64,000 nt of DNA from Vicingus serpentipes (GTDB taxonomy: Bacteria > Bacteroidota > Bacteroidia > Flavobacteriales_E > Vicingaceae): the NCBI GenBank assembly GCA_024103385.1, contig JAGFIT010000058.1:1-64000 (forward strand), read 5' to 3'. Numbering within the stretch: the stretch's first letter is position 1; every line of letters starts with the position of its first letter. The translations under genes were made by a program, and so were the position numbers. The notes under the pieces were generated by a model. The model had not been told where the DNA came from. It saw nothing but the letters and a program-made list of their open reading frames with translations, and did not search any database. Below, piece by piece: positions 36,342-44,334 of this stretch.

Positions 36342-36349
36342 TACTTTTG
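36342..36349 (+). promoter_or_regulatory. rpsA promoter, -7 element
   Basis: TACTTTTG fits TAnnTTTG and lies 93 bases before the rpsA start. The resulting leader of about 85 bases has a weak CTCGTT/AACGAG hairpin just before the start codon, a place where S1 could regulate its own translation. Confidence 0.5.
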
Positions 36350-36442
36350 TCGCTCTTTAAAAATTAACAGACTGTAGCAGTGGCAGTTCTAAATTAACCC
36401 CTCTCGTTATCACTGATTTTAAACGAGATACAAATAAATGAC

Positions 36443-38491
36443 ATGGCAGAAAAAAAAGAAGATGCTGTAAAAAAGAAAACAACAGCAAAAGCCACTAAAA
36501 AAGTAGCCCCTAAAGCTGAAGCTAAAAAAACCACTACTAAAAAACCTGCGGCAAAAAAGGCAGCCCCTAAAGCTGAAGCCAAAAAAACAACTCCTAAAGC
36601 AACGACTAAAAAAGTAGAGAAAGAAGTTGTAGCAGCAACACCTGTTACTGAGGCTAAAGCAGAAGTAAAAGAGACAAAAAAAACTACTACTCCTACCCCT
36701 AAGAAAAAAACTGAAATTAAGCCTTTAGCTGATTTCGATTGGGAAAAAATTGGTAAGTACGAAGATTCCTACTCCATTGCAGAGCAAAAAGAGATGGAAA
36801 AAGTGTATGATGAAACGTTAAAATCTATTGCTGAACAAGAAGTTTTAGACGGTACTGTTGTAGCCAAAACCAATAGAGATGTAGTTATCAATATAGGATA
36901 CAAATCCGAAGCGGTTATTTCAATTTCAGAATTTAGATATAATCCAGATTTAAAAGAAGGTGATACTGTAGAAGTATTTGTTGTAAGTCAAGAAGATAAA
37001 AACGGACAATTAATTCTATCTCACAGTAAAGCAAGAGCTTTAAGAGCTTGGGATAAAGTAAATGAAGTTTTACAAACTCAAGAAATTATTAAAGGTTACG
37101 TTAAGTGTAGGACAAAAGGAGGTTTAATTGTGGATGTTTTCGGAATTGAAGCATTTTTACCTGGTTCTCAAATTGATGTTAAGCCGATTAGAGATTACGA
37201 TGTTTACGTTGATAAAACCATGGAGTTTAAAGTGGTTAAGATTAACAAGGAATTTAAAAACATTGTTGTTTCTCATAAAGCATTAATTGAAGCTGAAATT
37301 GAACAGCAAAAAGTTCAAATCATCTCTAAATTAGAAAAAGGACAAGTATTAGAGGGAACTGTTAAAAACATCACTTCTTATGGTGTATTTGTTGATTTAG
37401 GTGGTGTAGATGGACTAATCCATATTACCGATTTATCTTGGGGAAGAATTAATCACCCAGAAGAAATATTAGAATTAGATCAAAAATTAAATGTTGTAAT
37501 TCTTGATTTTGATGATGACAAAAAAAGAATTGCATTAGGTGTAAAACAACTACAAGAACACCCATGGGATAAATTAGACCCTAAATTAGCTGTTGGAGAT
37601 ACTGTAAAAGGAAAAGTTGTTGTTGTAGCTGATTACGGTGCATTCATTGAAATTATTCCTGGCGTTGAAGGTTTAGTTCACGTATCTGAAATTACTTGGA
37701 GTAATCACTTAAAACCTGCTCAAGAATTCTTTAAAGTAGGTGAAGAAATCGAAACCCAAATTTTAACATTAGATAGAGAAGAAAGAAAAATGTCTTTAGG
37801 AGTTAAGCAATTAACTACTGATCCATGGGAAGATATAGACAAGAAATACCCTATTGATTCTAGGCATAAAGGAAAGGTAACAAACATTTCCGATTTTGGA
37901 GTATTTGTAGCGTTAGAGTTAGGTGTTGATGGATTGATTCACATTTCTGATTTATCATGGTCTAAGAAAATCAACCACCCTTCAGAAATCACTAAAGCTG
38001 GTGATGAGATAGAAGTGGTAATCTTGGAAATAGATAGAGAAAACAAACGACTAAGCTTAGGTCACAAACAATTAGAAGAAAATCCATGGGATGTGTTCGA
38101 AACTGTTTTCACTGAGGGTTCAACTCATACTGGAACGGTAACAGAAATTACTCCTAAAGGATTAACAATTGTTACTTTACAACATGGTGTTGAGGGTATT
38201 GTTACTAAACGAAATGCCGAAAAAGAAGACGGCTCATTCTTAGCTGTAGATGATAAAGTTGATTTTAAAGTATTAGAGTTCAATAAAAATTCTAAAAAAA
38301 TAGTTTTATCACACACACAATTATTTAAAGAAACAGAGCAAGAAGAAAAGCCTAAAGCTAAATCTAAAGGCAAATCGTCTGATTCTTCAAACGCAGTAAA
38401 AAAGGTAAACGCTAATGTAGAAAAAACTACTTTAGGTGATTTAGATGCTTTATCTGCACTAAAAGAAGACCTAGAAAAAGGAGAGAAATAA
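36443..38491 (+). CDS. rpsA: 30S ribosomal protein S1 with Lys/Ala-rich N-terminal tail
   Basis: The 682-residue protein has six S1 RNA-binding domains, beginning at about residues 130 (EVLDGTVVAKTN), 215 (EIIKGYVKCRTK), 300 (QVLEGTVKNITSYG), 388 (DTVKGKVVVVADYG), 475 (HKGKVTNISDFG) and 560 (THTGTVTEITPKG). It brings mRNA to the 30S subunit. Residues 1-95 are a low-complexity tail of K, A, T and P with an APKAEAKK unit repeated at residues 22-29 and 41-48, like histone H1 tails. A strong terminator follows the stop. Confidence 0.96.
   Translation: MAEKKEDAVKKKTTAKATKKVAPKAEAKKTTTKKPAAKKAAPKAEAKKTTPKATTKKVEKEVVAATPVTEAKAEVKETKKTTTPTPKKKTEIKPLADFDWEKIGKYEDSYSIAEQKEMEKVYDETLKSIAEQEVLDGTVVAKTNRDVVINIGYKSEAVISISEFRYNPDLKEGDTVEVFVVSQEDKNGQLILSHSKARALRAWDKVNEVLQTQEIIKGYVKCRTKGGLIVDVFGIEAFLPGSQIDVKPIRDYDVYVDKTMEFKVVKINKEFKNIVVSHKALIEAEIEQQKVQIISKLEKGQVLEGTVKNITSYGVFVDLGGVDGLIHITDLSWGRINHPEEILELDQKLNVVILDFDDDKKRIALGVKQLQEHPWDKLDPKLAVGDTVKGKVVVVADYGAFIEIIPGVEGLVHVSEITWSNHLKPAQEFFKVGEEIETQILTLDREERKMSLGVKQLTTDPWEDIDKKYPIDSRHKGKVTNISDFGVFVALELGVDGLIHISDLSWSKKINHPSEITKAGDEIEVVILEIDRENKRLSLGHKQLEENPWDVFETVFTEGSTHTGTVTEITPKGLTIVTLQHGVEGIVTKRNAEKEDGSFLAVDDKVDFKVLEFNKNSKKIVLSHTQLFKETEQEEKPKAKSKGKSSDSSNAVKKVNANVEKTTLGDLDALSALKEDLEKGEK
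36506..36588 (+). repeat. Direct repeat inside rpsA coding the APKAEAKK unit
   Basis: Two copies of a 26-base unit, 36506-36531 and 36563-36588, differ at one third-codon position and lie 57 bases (19 codons) apart. This is a recent in-frame duplication within the basic tail of S1. Confidence 0.8.
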
Positions 38492-38512
38492 TCCTTACTT
38501 TGGATAACTTAT

Positions 38513-38548
38513 AAAACTCCTCTGAATAATTTCAGAGGAGTTTTTTTT
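38513..38548 (+). terminator. Rho-independent terminator after rpsA
   Basis: A perfect 14-bp stem pairs 38513-38526 with 38531-38544, with a TAAT loop, and runs into eight T residues. It begins 22 bases after the rpsA stop and separates rpsA from pyrR. Confidence 0.9.
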
Positions 38549-38579
38549 GTTTACTTGCTTAAATCAACAAGAAATAATA

Positions 38580-38587
38580 TATCTTTG
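38580..38587 (+). promoter_or_regulatory. pyrR-pyrB promoter, -7 element
   Basis: TATCTTTG matches TAnnTTTG. The pyrR ATG at 38595 is only seven bases beyond, so the transcript is leaderless or nearly so. No PyrR-type attenuator lies between promoter and gene. Confidence 0.55.
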
Positions 38588-38594
38588 TGCTTTA

Positions 38595-39149
38595 ATGGAT
38601 AAAATTGGAAGAATAATATTAGATGATGTTCAATTTAACCTTACCATTAAACGATTAGCTCATCAATTAATCGAAAACTACAACGATTTTTCTAACACTG
38701 TTATTATTGGCTTACAGCCTAGAGGTGTATTTTTAGCAGAAAGGATCAAATCTGAACTCCTTAAAATTAACCCTTCTTTTAATATCCAATCAGGATCTTT
38801 AGATACTACCTTCTATCGTGATGATTACAGAAGACAAGGAAATCCTTTAATCCCGAATAAAACAAACCTCGATTTTTCTTTAGAAGATAAAAAAATTGTA
38901 CTGGTAGATGATGTGTTATATACAGGAAGAACAATAAGATCTGGACTAGACGCCTTATTAGCATTTGGTCGACCAAAAACCGTAGCACTTTTAGTACTTA
39001 TTAATAGAAGGTATAAAAGACATTTACCTATACAAGCAGATTATATTGGAAAAAATGTACACTCCATAGATACTGAAAGAGTTATTGTTAGCTGGAAAGA
39101 AACCGATAAAAAAGATGAAGTAATATTATACACCCCTAAAAATGAGTAA
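38595..39149 (+). CDS. pyrR: PyrR-type uracil phosphoribosyltransferase / regulator
   Basis: This 184-residue PRTase-fold protein starts at ATG 38595 (MDKIGRIILDD); an ATG 16 codons earlier would lie before the -7 element. VLVDDVLYTGRTIRSGLDAL (38902-38961) is the PRPP-binding loop, and TTFYRDDYRRQGNP is characteristic of PyrR. The family converts uracil and PRPP to UMP and in Bacillus binds pyr mRNA. It overlaps pyrB by eight bases. Regulatory activity in Bacteroidota is unproven. Confidence 0.92.
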   Translation: MDKIGRIILDDVQFNLTIKRLAHQLIENYNDFSNTVIIGLQPRGVFLAERIKSELLKINPSFNIQSGSLDTTFYRDDYRRQGNPLIPNKTNLDFSLEDKKIVLVDDVLYTGRTIRSGLDALLAFGRPKTVALLVLINRRYKRHLPIQADYIGKNVHSIDTERVIVSWKETDKKDEVILYTPKNE

Positions 39150-40068
39150 ATTAAGCGTTAATCACTTATTAGGCATAAAAAATCTTCAAAAAGAAGATAT
39201 CGAATTGATTTTTAAAACTGCCGACCATTTTAAAGAAGTTATTAATCGCCCCATAAAAAAAGTTCCCTCGCTTCGAGACATCACCATTGCCAATCTCTTT
39301 TTTGAAAACTCCACCAGAACTAAACTTTCTTTTGAAATTGCTGAAAAGCGATTATCAGCAGATGTTCTCAACTTTTCCTCTTCCAACTCCTCGGTAAAAA
39401 AAGGAGAAACACTCATAGATACAGTAAACAACATTCTTTCCATGAAAGTGGACATGGTAGTAATGAGGCACCCTAACCCAGGAGCTGCCAACTTTTTATC
39501 TAAGCACGTAAAGGCAAAGATTGTGAATGCTGGTGATGGTGCACACGAACATCCTACTCAAGCACTATTGGATGCCTTCTCAATAAGAGAAAAATATGGA
39601 GACATCAAAGGAAAAAACATTGTTATTGTGGGAGATATCTTACATTCTAGAGTAGCACTATCTAACATCTTTTGCCTACAAAAACTAGGTGCAAACGTGA
39701 AGGTTTGTGGCCCTTTAACCTTAATGCCTAAGCATATTACTTCTTTAGGTGTTGAAGTGATAACCAATTTAAAAGAAGCATTGAACTGGTGTGATGTTGC
39801 CATTATGTTAAGAATCCAACTAGAACGACAAGACATTAAGCTTTTTCCTTCTTTAAGAGAGTATACCATGTTGTACGGAATAGATAAAGAACTGCTCGAC
39901 TCTCTTGATAAAAAAATAACAATTATGCACCCTGGACCTATTAACAGAGGTGTTGAAATTACGAGTGATGTGGCAGATAGCAATCAATCCATCATTTTAA
40001 ATCAAGTAGAAAATGGAGTCGCCATAAGAATGGCTGTACTTTACTTACTAGCAGGACAAATTGAATAA
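39142..40068 (+). CDS. pyrB: Aspartate carbamoyltransferase catalytic subunit
   Basis: The 308-residue enzyme condenses carbamoyl phosphate with aspartate, the committed step of pyrimidine synthesis. FFENSTRTKLSFEIAEKRL holds the STRT carbamoyl-phosphate loop, GDGAHEHPTQALLDAF contains the catalytic HPTQ, and MHPGPINRGVEI closes the aspartate site. No pyrI regulatory subunit follows, so it is of the PyrB-only type like that of Bacillus. It overlaps pyrR and is probably cotranslated. Confidence 0.96.
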   Translation: MSKLSVNHLLGIKNLQKEDIELIFKTADHFKEVINRPIKKVPSLRDITIANLFFENSTRTKLSFEIAEKRLSADVLNFSSSNSSVKKGETLIDTVNNILSMKVDMVVMRHPNPGAANFLSKHVKAKIVNAGDGAHEHPTQALLDAFSIREKYGDIKGKNIVIVGDILHSRVALSNIFCLQKLGANVKVCGPLTLMPKHITSLGVEVITNLKEALNWCDVAIMLRIQLERQDIKLFPSLREYTMLYGIDKELLDSLDKKITIMHPGPINRGVEITSDVADSNQSIILNQVENGVAIRMAVLYLLAGQIE

Positions 40069-40075
40069 ATAACAT

Positions 40076-40154
40076 CGTCATTGCGAGCGAAATGCAATGT
40101 AGCAAAGCAATCTTGTTAAATTGATATGAGATTGCTTCGTTTCTCGCAATGACG
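40076..40154. repeat. Intergenic palindromic repeat, family A, complete copy
   Basis: CGTCATTGCGAG at 40076-40087 pairs with CTCGCAATGACG at 40143-40154, and AAGCAATCT/AGATTGCTT form an inner stem. It fills the pyrB-cyclophilin gap. A second, shortened copy lies at 54254-54297. Elements of this look are common dispersed repeats in bacterial genomes. Confidence 0.85.
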
Positions 40155-40171
40155 GATAATTTAAATATAGA

Positions 40172-40606
40172 ATGAAAGCAATTATTAAAACCGAAAAAGG
40201 AGACATGAAAGTAGAGTTTTTTGAAAAAGATGCTCCAAAAACAGTAGAAAACTTTATCACACTAGCCAAAAAAGGCTTTTACGATGGATTAACGTTCCAT
40301 AGAGTAATACCTGATTTTGTAATTCAGGGTGGATGTCCTGATGGAACGGGTGCTGGTGGACCAGGATACTCTATTGACTGTGAATTGGATGGCGACAATC
40401 AATTTCATGATAGAGGCGTATTATCAATGGCTCATGCAGGAAGAAATACCGGTGGTTCTCAGTTTTTCATTTGTCATAGTCGTAACAACACTGCTCATTT
40501 AGATAGGAACCATACTTGTTTTGGAAAAGTAGTTGAAGGATTAGATGTAATTGACCAAATTGCTGCTGATGATAAAATCAATAGTATAGAAGTGATAGAA
40601 GAATAA
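40172..40606 (+). CDS. Peptidylprolyl isomerase, cyclophilin type
   Basis: The 144-residue protein is a minimal cyclophilin with no signal peptide, so it is cytosolic. [19 protein letters not shown] contains the catalytic arginine of the FHR motif, and GSQFFICHS and [15 protein letters not shown] are conserved. It catalyses cis-trans isomerisation at proline during folding. It stands alone, with palindromic repeats on both sides. Confidence 0.95.
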   Translation: MKAIIKTEKGDMKVEFFEKDAPKTVENFITLAKKGFYDGLTFHRVIPDFVIQGGCPDGTGAGGPGYSIDCELDGDNQFHDRGVLSMAHAGRNTGGSQFFICHSRNNTAHLDRNHTCFGKVVEGLDVIDQIAADDKINSIEVIEE

Positions 40607-40623
40607 TTTCTTTGTTATATACT

Positions 40624-40641
40624 CCCCGGACTTGTTCCGGG
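40624..40641. repeat. Short palindrome of intergenic repeat type
   Basis: CCCCGGACTTGTTCCGGG is a GC-rich hairpin just after the cyclophilin gene. It may act as terminator or be the edge of the adjacent composite repeat. It lacks a T tract. Confidence 0.5.
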
Positions 40642-40655
40642 ATCTTATTTCCTCA

Positions 40656-40773
40656 CATTCCTTGAGAAGCGACAGCGAATACAGGGAATCCAAACCAATT
40701 AACTAAGTTCAATAACTTATAGTCCTAAATATTTTGGATTCCTGATCTCCATTACATTTCGTTAGGAATGATG
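40656..40773. repeat. Composite inverted-repeat element, family C, copy 1
   Basis: Two imperfect palindromes, 40656-40691 and 40736-40773, are separated by about 44 bases. Each resembles the reverse complement of a segment at 51943-51980 and 51840-51869 respectively, so this whole unit recurs inverted at 51840-51980. It fills most of the gap between convergent genes. Confidence 0.65.
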
Positions 40774-40803
40774 TTAAAGAAAACACACAACAACTATTAC
40801 TTA

Positions 40804-41964
40804 CTAAAAATCAGCTTTAAAAAACGCCAATGATTCCAAGTTAATCATATGTACGTCTTCGTAATAGAAATGAAGAATATCAATATACGAATAGCCTGTT
40901 CTTGCCATTTTCATAGCTCCTTCCTGGCACAACCCTACTCCATGCCCAAAACCTCTTCCTTTTAACACCACATAATTTCCATCAGGTATCACATCAAATA
41001 CAGCAGATTTTAAATTCCAATCCTTACGAATAGTAACAAAGGGAATCTGAACATTCTGGTTTTCATAATATTGCTCTCTGCAATTTTGGAAGTATTCCGT
41101 ACCACACTCTGCTTCAAGACTACCTTTTGGTAATCCATAATCAATTAAATACTCACTCCACTCTTCCTTAGAAATTTTTTTAGTCCATACTGCATTATTT
41201 TCGTTCAGGCAAAAAGTATCCTTCACTGCCTTTAAATAATATAAAGGCCGCTTCCACACTTCTTCTGAGTTGGCTGTCTGTCCGCCACAATTAGAATAAA
41301 AAGTAGCTGTTATTAAATTGATATCACTATCCACGATAACCACCCCACTTGTAGCTATAGCAGCTTCTTTAATCAAATCTGATTTGGGTTTTCCATGGTA
41401 AGCCTGGCAATGTACTTTATCACATAAACTAAAACCATCATCTTTATGCTTATCGATATTTTTAAGTGCGTAAGTACGACAAATAATGGCTTGTAATTTA
41501 AAATATTCTACTGGTGGTCTTCTTCCTACTTCCGATTCAACTACCCCAGCAACATAATTATCTATATCGATGTTGTTGACCAACTGCAAATAGCGGTAAT
41601 AAGTATGAATAGTAACAATCAAATTGTCTTCATAATTTTTAATAGATCCAGCAGGATGATTGGTTTTAATTTTAAAGGTATTACCTACGGAACTTCCTAT
41701 AAAATGTACTTTCTTAAAAGCTCCGTAATCTTTATCTAACGATTTAATATAAATCAAATTATTCCTGTAGGAAAGTTCTAGTATTTCTGTATTATCAATT
41801 TCTGTAAGTTTTCCTTTATTGGTATAAACGGTATAATTACCAGCTTGTGGTGAAAAAATAAAGGAAGTAATTTTCTTTTTGTGTAAAACACCAATGTTTA
41901 CAATTTCAGCAGAAATCGTGTTTATAAAACAAACACACAACAATATGAGGAAATTCCTGACCAT
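40804..41964 (-). CDS. SpoIID/LytB domain protein
   Basis: The 386-residue protein has an N-terminal signal (MVRNFLILLCVCFINTISAE) and an SpoIID-type core: NNIDIDNYVAGVVESEVGRRPPVEYFKLQAII contains the conserved region around residues 130-160, and FGHGVGLCQEGAMKMA is the C-terminal motif. SpoIID proteins are lytic transglycosylases that act on denuded peptidoglycan in spore formers; in non-sporulating Bacteroidota the role is not established. It is 67 bases after lpxB in an envelope-related gene string. Confidence 0.88.
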   Translation of the reverse strand: MVRNFLILLCVCFINTISAEIVNIGVLHKKKITSFIFSPQAGNYTVYTNKGKLTEIDNTEILELSYRNNLIYIKSLDKDYGAFKKVHFIGSSVGNTFKIKTNHPAGSIKNYEDNLIVTIHTYYRYLQLVNNIDIDNYVAGVVESEVGRRPPVEYFKLQAIICRTYALKNIDKHKDDGFSLCDKVHCQAYHGKPKSDLIKEAAIATSGVVIVDSDINLITATFYSNCGGQTANSEEVWKRPLYYLKAVKDTFCLNENNAVWTKKISKEEWSEYLIDYGLPKGSLEAECGTEYFQNCREQYYENQNVQIPFVTIRKDWNLKSAVFDVIPDGNYVVLKGRGFGHGVGLCQEGAMKMARTGYSYIDILHFYYEDVHMINLESLAFFKADF

Positions 41965-42031
41965 TCCGTAAAAGTATTCTTAATACTTGTTTTTAAATAC
42001 TACTTTAAGAACAGTTATGCACAACGTTTTT

Positions 42032-43141
42032 TTAATTGCTTAAAGAAGAAACTATTAATTGAGCGGCTCTTTTTGAAGCACCCTTCCCTCCTAACTTATG
42101 GTATATTTCTTCATAGTCTTCCAATTGCTTAGTTCGGAAATCAGAATGAAGTATTTTAGTTAATTCTTCTATTAGATTAGAAGTATTCAATTGATCTTGA
42201 ATTAGTTCTGTTGCTACTTCTTTATCCGCTATAAGATTAACCAATGAAATGTATTTAATCTTTACCACCATTTTAGCTAAACGATAAAACAACCAACCTG
42301 TTTTGTAACAAACCACTTGAGGAATTCGATGTAAAGCTGTTTCTAATGTTGCTGTTCCAGACACCACTAACGCAGCAGTAGAATGTGAAAGTAAATCGTA
42401 GGTCTTATTCTCTACAATCGCAATATTGGTATCAATAAACTGTTTGTAAAACGACAATGGTTGTGAAGGTGCTCCTGCTATTACAAATTGATACTCAGGA
42501 AAACGCTCAACAACAGAGAGCATAATAGAAAGCATTGTAGCTATTTCTTGTTTTCTACTCCCTGGCAATAAGGCTATTATTGGCTTATTGCTTAATTGAT
42601 GTTCATTACAGAATGATTCAAAGCTGGATTTAGGTGTTGGATCAATAATGTCCAGTAAAGGATGACCAACATATTCAACAGGGTAATTAAAACGTGCATA
42701 AAAATCCTTCTCAAAAGGAAGGATCACAAACATTTTGTCAATTATCTTTTTAATTTGATGAACCCTCTTTTGGTTCCAAGCCCATATTTTTGGAGAAATA
42801 TAATAATAGACTCTAATCTTATTTACTTTTGCCCATTTAGCTATCTTAAGGTTAAACCCGGGGTAATCTACCAATATTAAGACATCAGGATTATACTTTT
42901 TAATATCTTCTTTACAAAAGGCAATGTTTCTAAATATGGTTCTAATATTTTTTAACACCTCTTCTACCCCCATAAATGCCAACTCTTTGAAATGTTTAAC
43001 GATGGTTACCCCTTGTTCTTGCATTAAATCACCACCAAAACACCTAAAATCAGCTTGCTGATCAAGTTGCTTTATCTCTTTAATGAGATAAGAGGCTTGA
43101 AGATCTCCAGAGGCTTCTCCTGCAATAATGTAATACTTCAT
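42032..43141 (-). CDS. lpxB: Lipid-A-disaccharide synthase
   Basis: The 369-residue GT19 enzyme joins UDP-2,3-diacylglucosamine and lipid X into the lipid A disaccharide at the inner membrane. IIAGEASGDLQASYLIKEI is the N-terminal nucleotide-binding loop, YYISPKIWAWNQKRV is conserved, and LLPGSRKQEI and SGTATLETAL mark the C-terminal domain. It is preceded by surE and a 99-residue membrane protein. It shows that the organism makes lipid A, consistent with the O-antigen-like locus. Confidence 0.96.
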   Translation of the reverse strand: MKYYIIAGEASGDLQASYLIKEIKQLDQQADFRCFGGDLMQEQGVTIVKHFKELAFMGVEEVLKNIRTIFRNIAFCKEDIKKYNPDVLILVDYPGFNLKIAKWAKVNKIRVYYYISPKIWAWNQKRVHQIKKIIDKMFVILPFEKDFYARFNYPVEYVGHPLLDIIDPTPKSSFESFCNEHQLSNKPIIALLPGSRKQEIATMLSIMLSVVERFPEYQFVIAGAPSQPLSFYKQFIDTNIAIVENKTYDLLSHSTAALVVSGTATLETALHRIPQVVCYKTGWLFYRLAKMVVKIKYISLVNLIADKEVATELIQDQLNTSNLIEELTKILHSDFRTKQLEDYEEIYHKLGGKGASKRAAQLIVSSLSN

Positions 43142-43147
43142 AAGCTG

Positions 43148-43447
43148 TTAGATAAAGATAATATACCACAGATAAAAAGCACCATAGAGTAATGTAGCTA
43201 AAATAACCCCTCTAGCTGATTGATCTTTCTTTAGCCAATAAAAAATAAAAAACAAACCTAAGTTAGCAAATACACTTCCTTTCAAAATATCTACTATTTC
43301 ACTAAAAAATGGATTTTTGATGATGTACACCAATGAAAGGTTGGAGAAATACTGCAACCGAAGTTGCATAATTGCTAAAGGAATAACAACCCCTAATATT
43401 ACACCAATAGCAATGTGGTCTAATTTAAAAAAACTGGATTTAGGCAT
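43148..43447 (-). CDS. Small membrane protein between surE and lpxB
   Basis: This 99-residue protein has three predicted membrane segments (IAIGVILGVVIPLAIMQL, VFANLGLFFIFYWL, VILATLLYGAFYLWYIIFI) and a short basic N terminus. I do not recognise a family. It overlaps surE by eight bases and ends six bases before lpxB, so it is cotranslated with both. The conserved spacing suggests a real gene; a role near lipid A synthesis is a guess. Confidence 0.72.
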   Translation of the reverse strand: MPKSSFFKLDHIAIGVILGVVIPLAIMQLRLQYFSNLSLVYIIKNPFFSEIVDILKGSVFANLGLFFIFYWLKKDQSARGVILATLLYGAFYLWYIIFI

Positions 43448-44210
43448 TTTCTAAGTGTTTTATATCATTTATAATTTTGTGATTAGTAATATCAGATTGA
43501 ACTGGAACAATAGAGATGTAATTATTTTTTAGTGCCCATTCATCCGTATCCTCTCCTTCATCATCTATTACAAATTTACCTGTTAACCAATAGTATGTCC
43601 TACCCATCGGATCTGTACGTTCATCATACTCTTCTTCCCAGTTCGCTATGGCTTGTCTGCATACTTTCATTCCACTAATTAATTCTTGAGGAACATTCGG
43701 AATGTTTACATTTAAGCAAATTCCTTCAGGAGATGGTTTTGTTATAAGTTGTTTAATAATTAATCGTGCATAATGTTGGGCTGCTGAAAAATTCGCATCT
43801 ATAGAATGGCTTAATAAAGAAAAGCCTACGGATGGAATTTTTTCTAAAGAGCCTTCTAGTGCTGCAGACATCGTCCCAGAATAAATAACATTAATAGAAG
43901 AGTTAGAACCATGGTTAATTCCAGATAAAATCAAATCAGGCTTTCTCTTTAAAATCTTATTAACGGCAATTTTAACACAATCCACAGGGGTTCCACTACA
44001 AGCGTAAGCTTTAACTCCTTCGATTTCCATTTCATTAATACTCAAAATAGCATCTAATGTAATTGCGTGCCCCATACCGCTTTGCGGTTTATCTGGAGCC
44101 ACAACTATAACTTCTCCAAACTCTTTCGCAACCTTAATTAATGACTTAATACCTGGAGAAGTAATACCATCATCGTTAACCACAAGAATTAAAGGAGAGC
44201 CTTCTATCAT
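43440..44210 (-). CDS. surE: 5'/3'-nucleotidase SurE
   Basis: The 256-residue metal-dependent phosphatase dephosphorylates nucleoside monophosphates. ILVVNDDGITSPGI is the DD metal site, GTPVDCVKIAV and SGINHGSNSSINVIYSGTM complete the active site. It is a cytosolic survival-type protein. It leads the minus-strand string surE, small membrane protein, lpxB, spoIID-like. Confidence 0.96.
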   Translation of the reverse strand: MIEGSPLILVVNDDGITSPGIKSLIKVAKEFGEVIVVAPDKPQSGMGHAITLDAILSINEMEIEGVKAYACSGTPVDCVKIAVNKILKRKPDLILSGINHGSNSSINVIYSGTMSAALEGSLEKIPSVGFSLLSHSIDANFSAAQHYARLIIKQLITKPSPEGICLNVNIPNVPQELISGMKVCRQAIANWEEEYDERTDPMGRTYYWLTGKFVIDDEGEDTDEWALKNNYISIVPVQSDITNHKIINDIKHLENA

Positions 44211-44226
44211 TCTAATTATTTTTTAA

Positions 44227-44234
44227 CAAATTTA
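44227..44234 (-). promoter_or_regulatory. surE promoter, -7 element
   Basis: The minus strand reads TAAATTTG, an exact TAnnTTTG match 17 bases before the surE ATG. Confidence 0.45.
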
Positions 44235-44311
44235 CTTTTAAATGGTGAGGATTGATTTATTAAGAATAAAAATGTTTTTTACTTATCTCCTTTATTTTCT
44301 AAAAAACAGTT

Positions 44312-44319
44312 TAAATTTG
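44312..44319 (+). promoter_or_regulatory. Universal stress protein promoter, -7 element
   Basis: TAAATTTG fits TAnnTTTG and lies 16 bases before ATG 44335. It supports that start over an ATG 31 codons upstream. Confidence 0.45.
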
Positions 44320-44334
44320 ACAAGCTTTTATTAT

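Noticed and set aside
36394-36582. Minus-strand open frame rich in Ala and Phe opposite the rpsA start
   Set aside because: It is the antisense of the Lys/Ala-rich S1 tail; codon repeats leave the opposite strand open. It has no promoter or family match.
38513-38548. A PyrR-responsive attenuator for pyrR-pyrB
   Set aside because: The hairpin directly follows the rpsA stop and lies upstream of the pyrR -7 element, so a plain rpsA terminator is the simpler call; the alternative is kept only as a low-weight finding.
39186-39983. Two minus-strand frames of 101 and 141 codons opposite pyrB
   Set aside because: pyrB carries complete catalytic motifs across the region; the antisense products resemble nothing.
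40610-40800. Possible CRISPR-like or tandem repeat array after the cyclophilin gene
   Set aside because: The repeats are inverted, few and unevenly spaced, so they are palindromic intergenic elements and not a CRISPR array.
44242-44334. N-terminal 31-residue extension of the universal stress protein
   Set aside because: The stretch contains a TAAATTTG promoter element, and homologous Usp proteins start at the MKRILIPTDFS segment.
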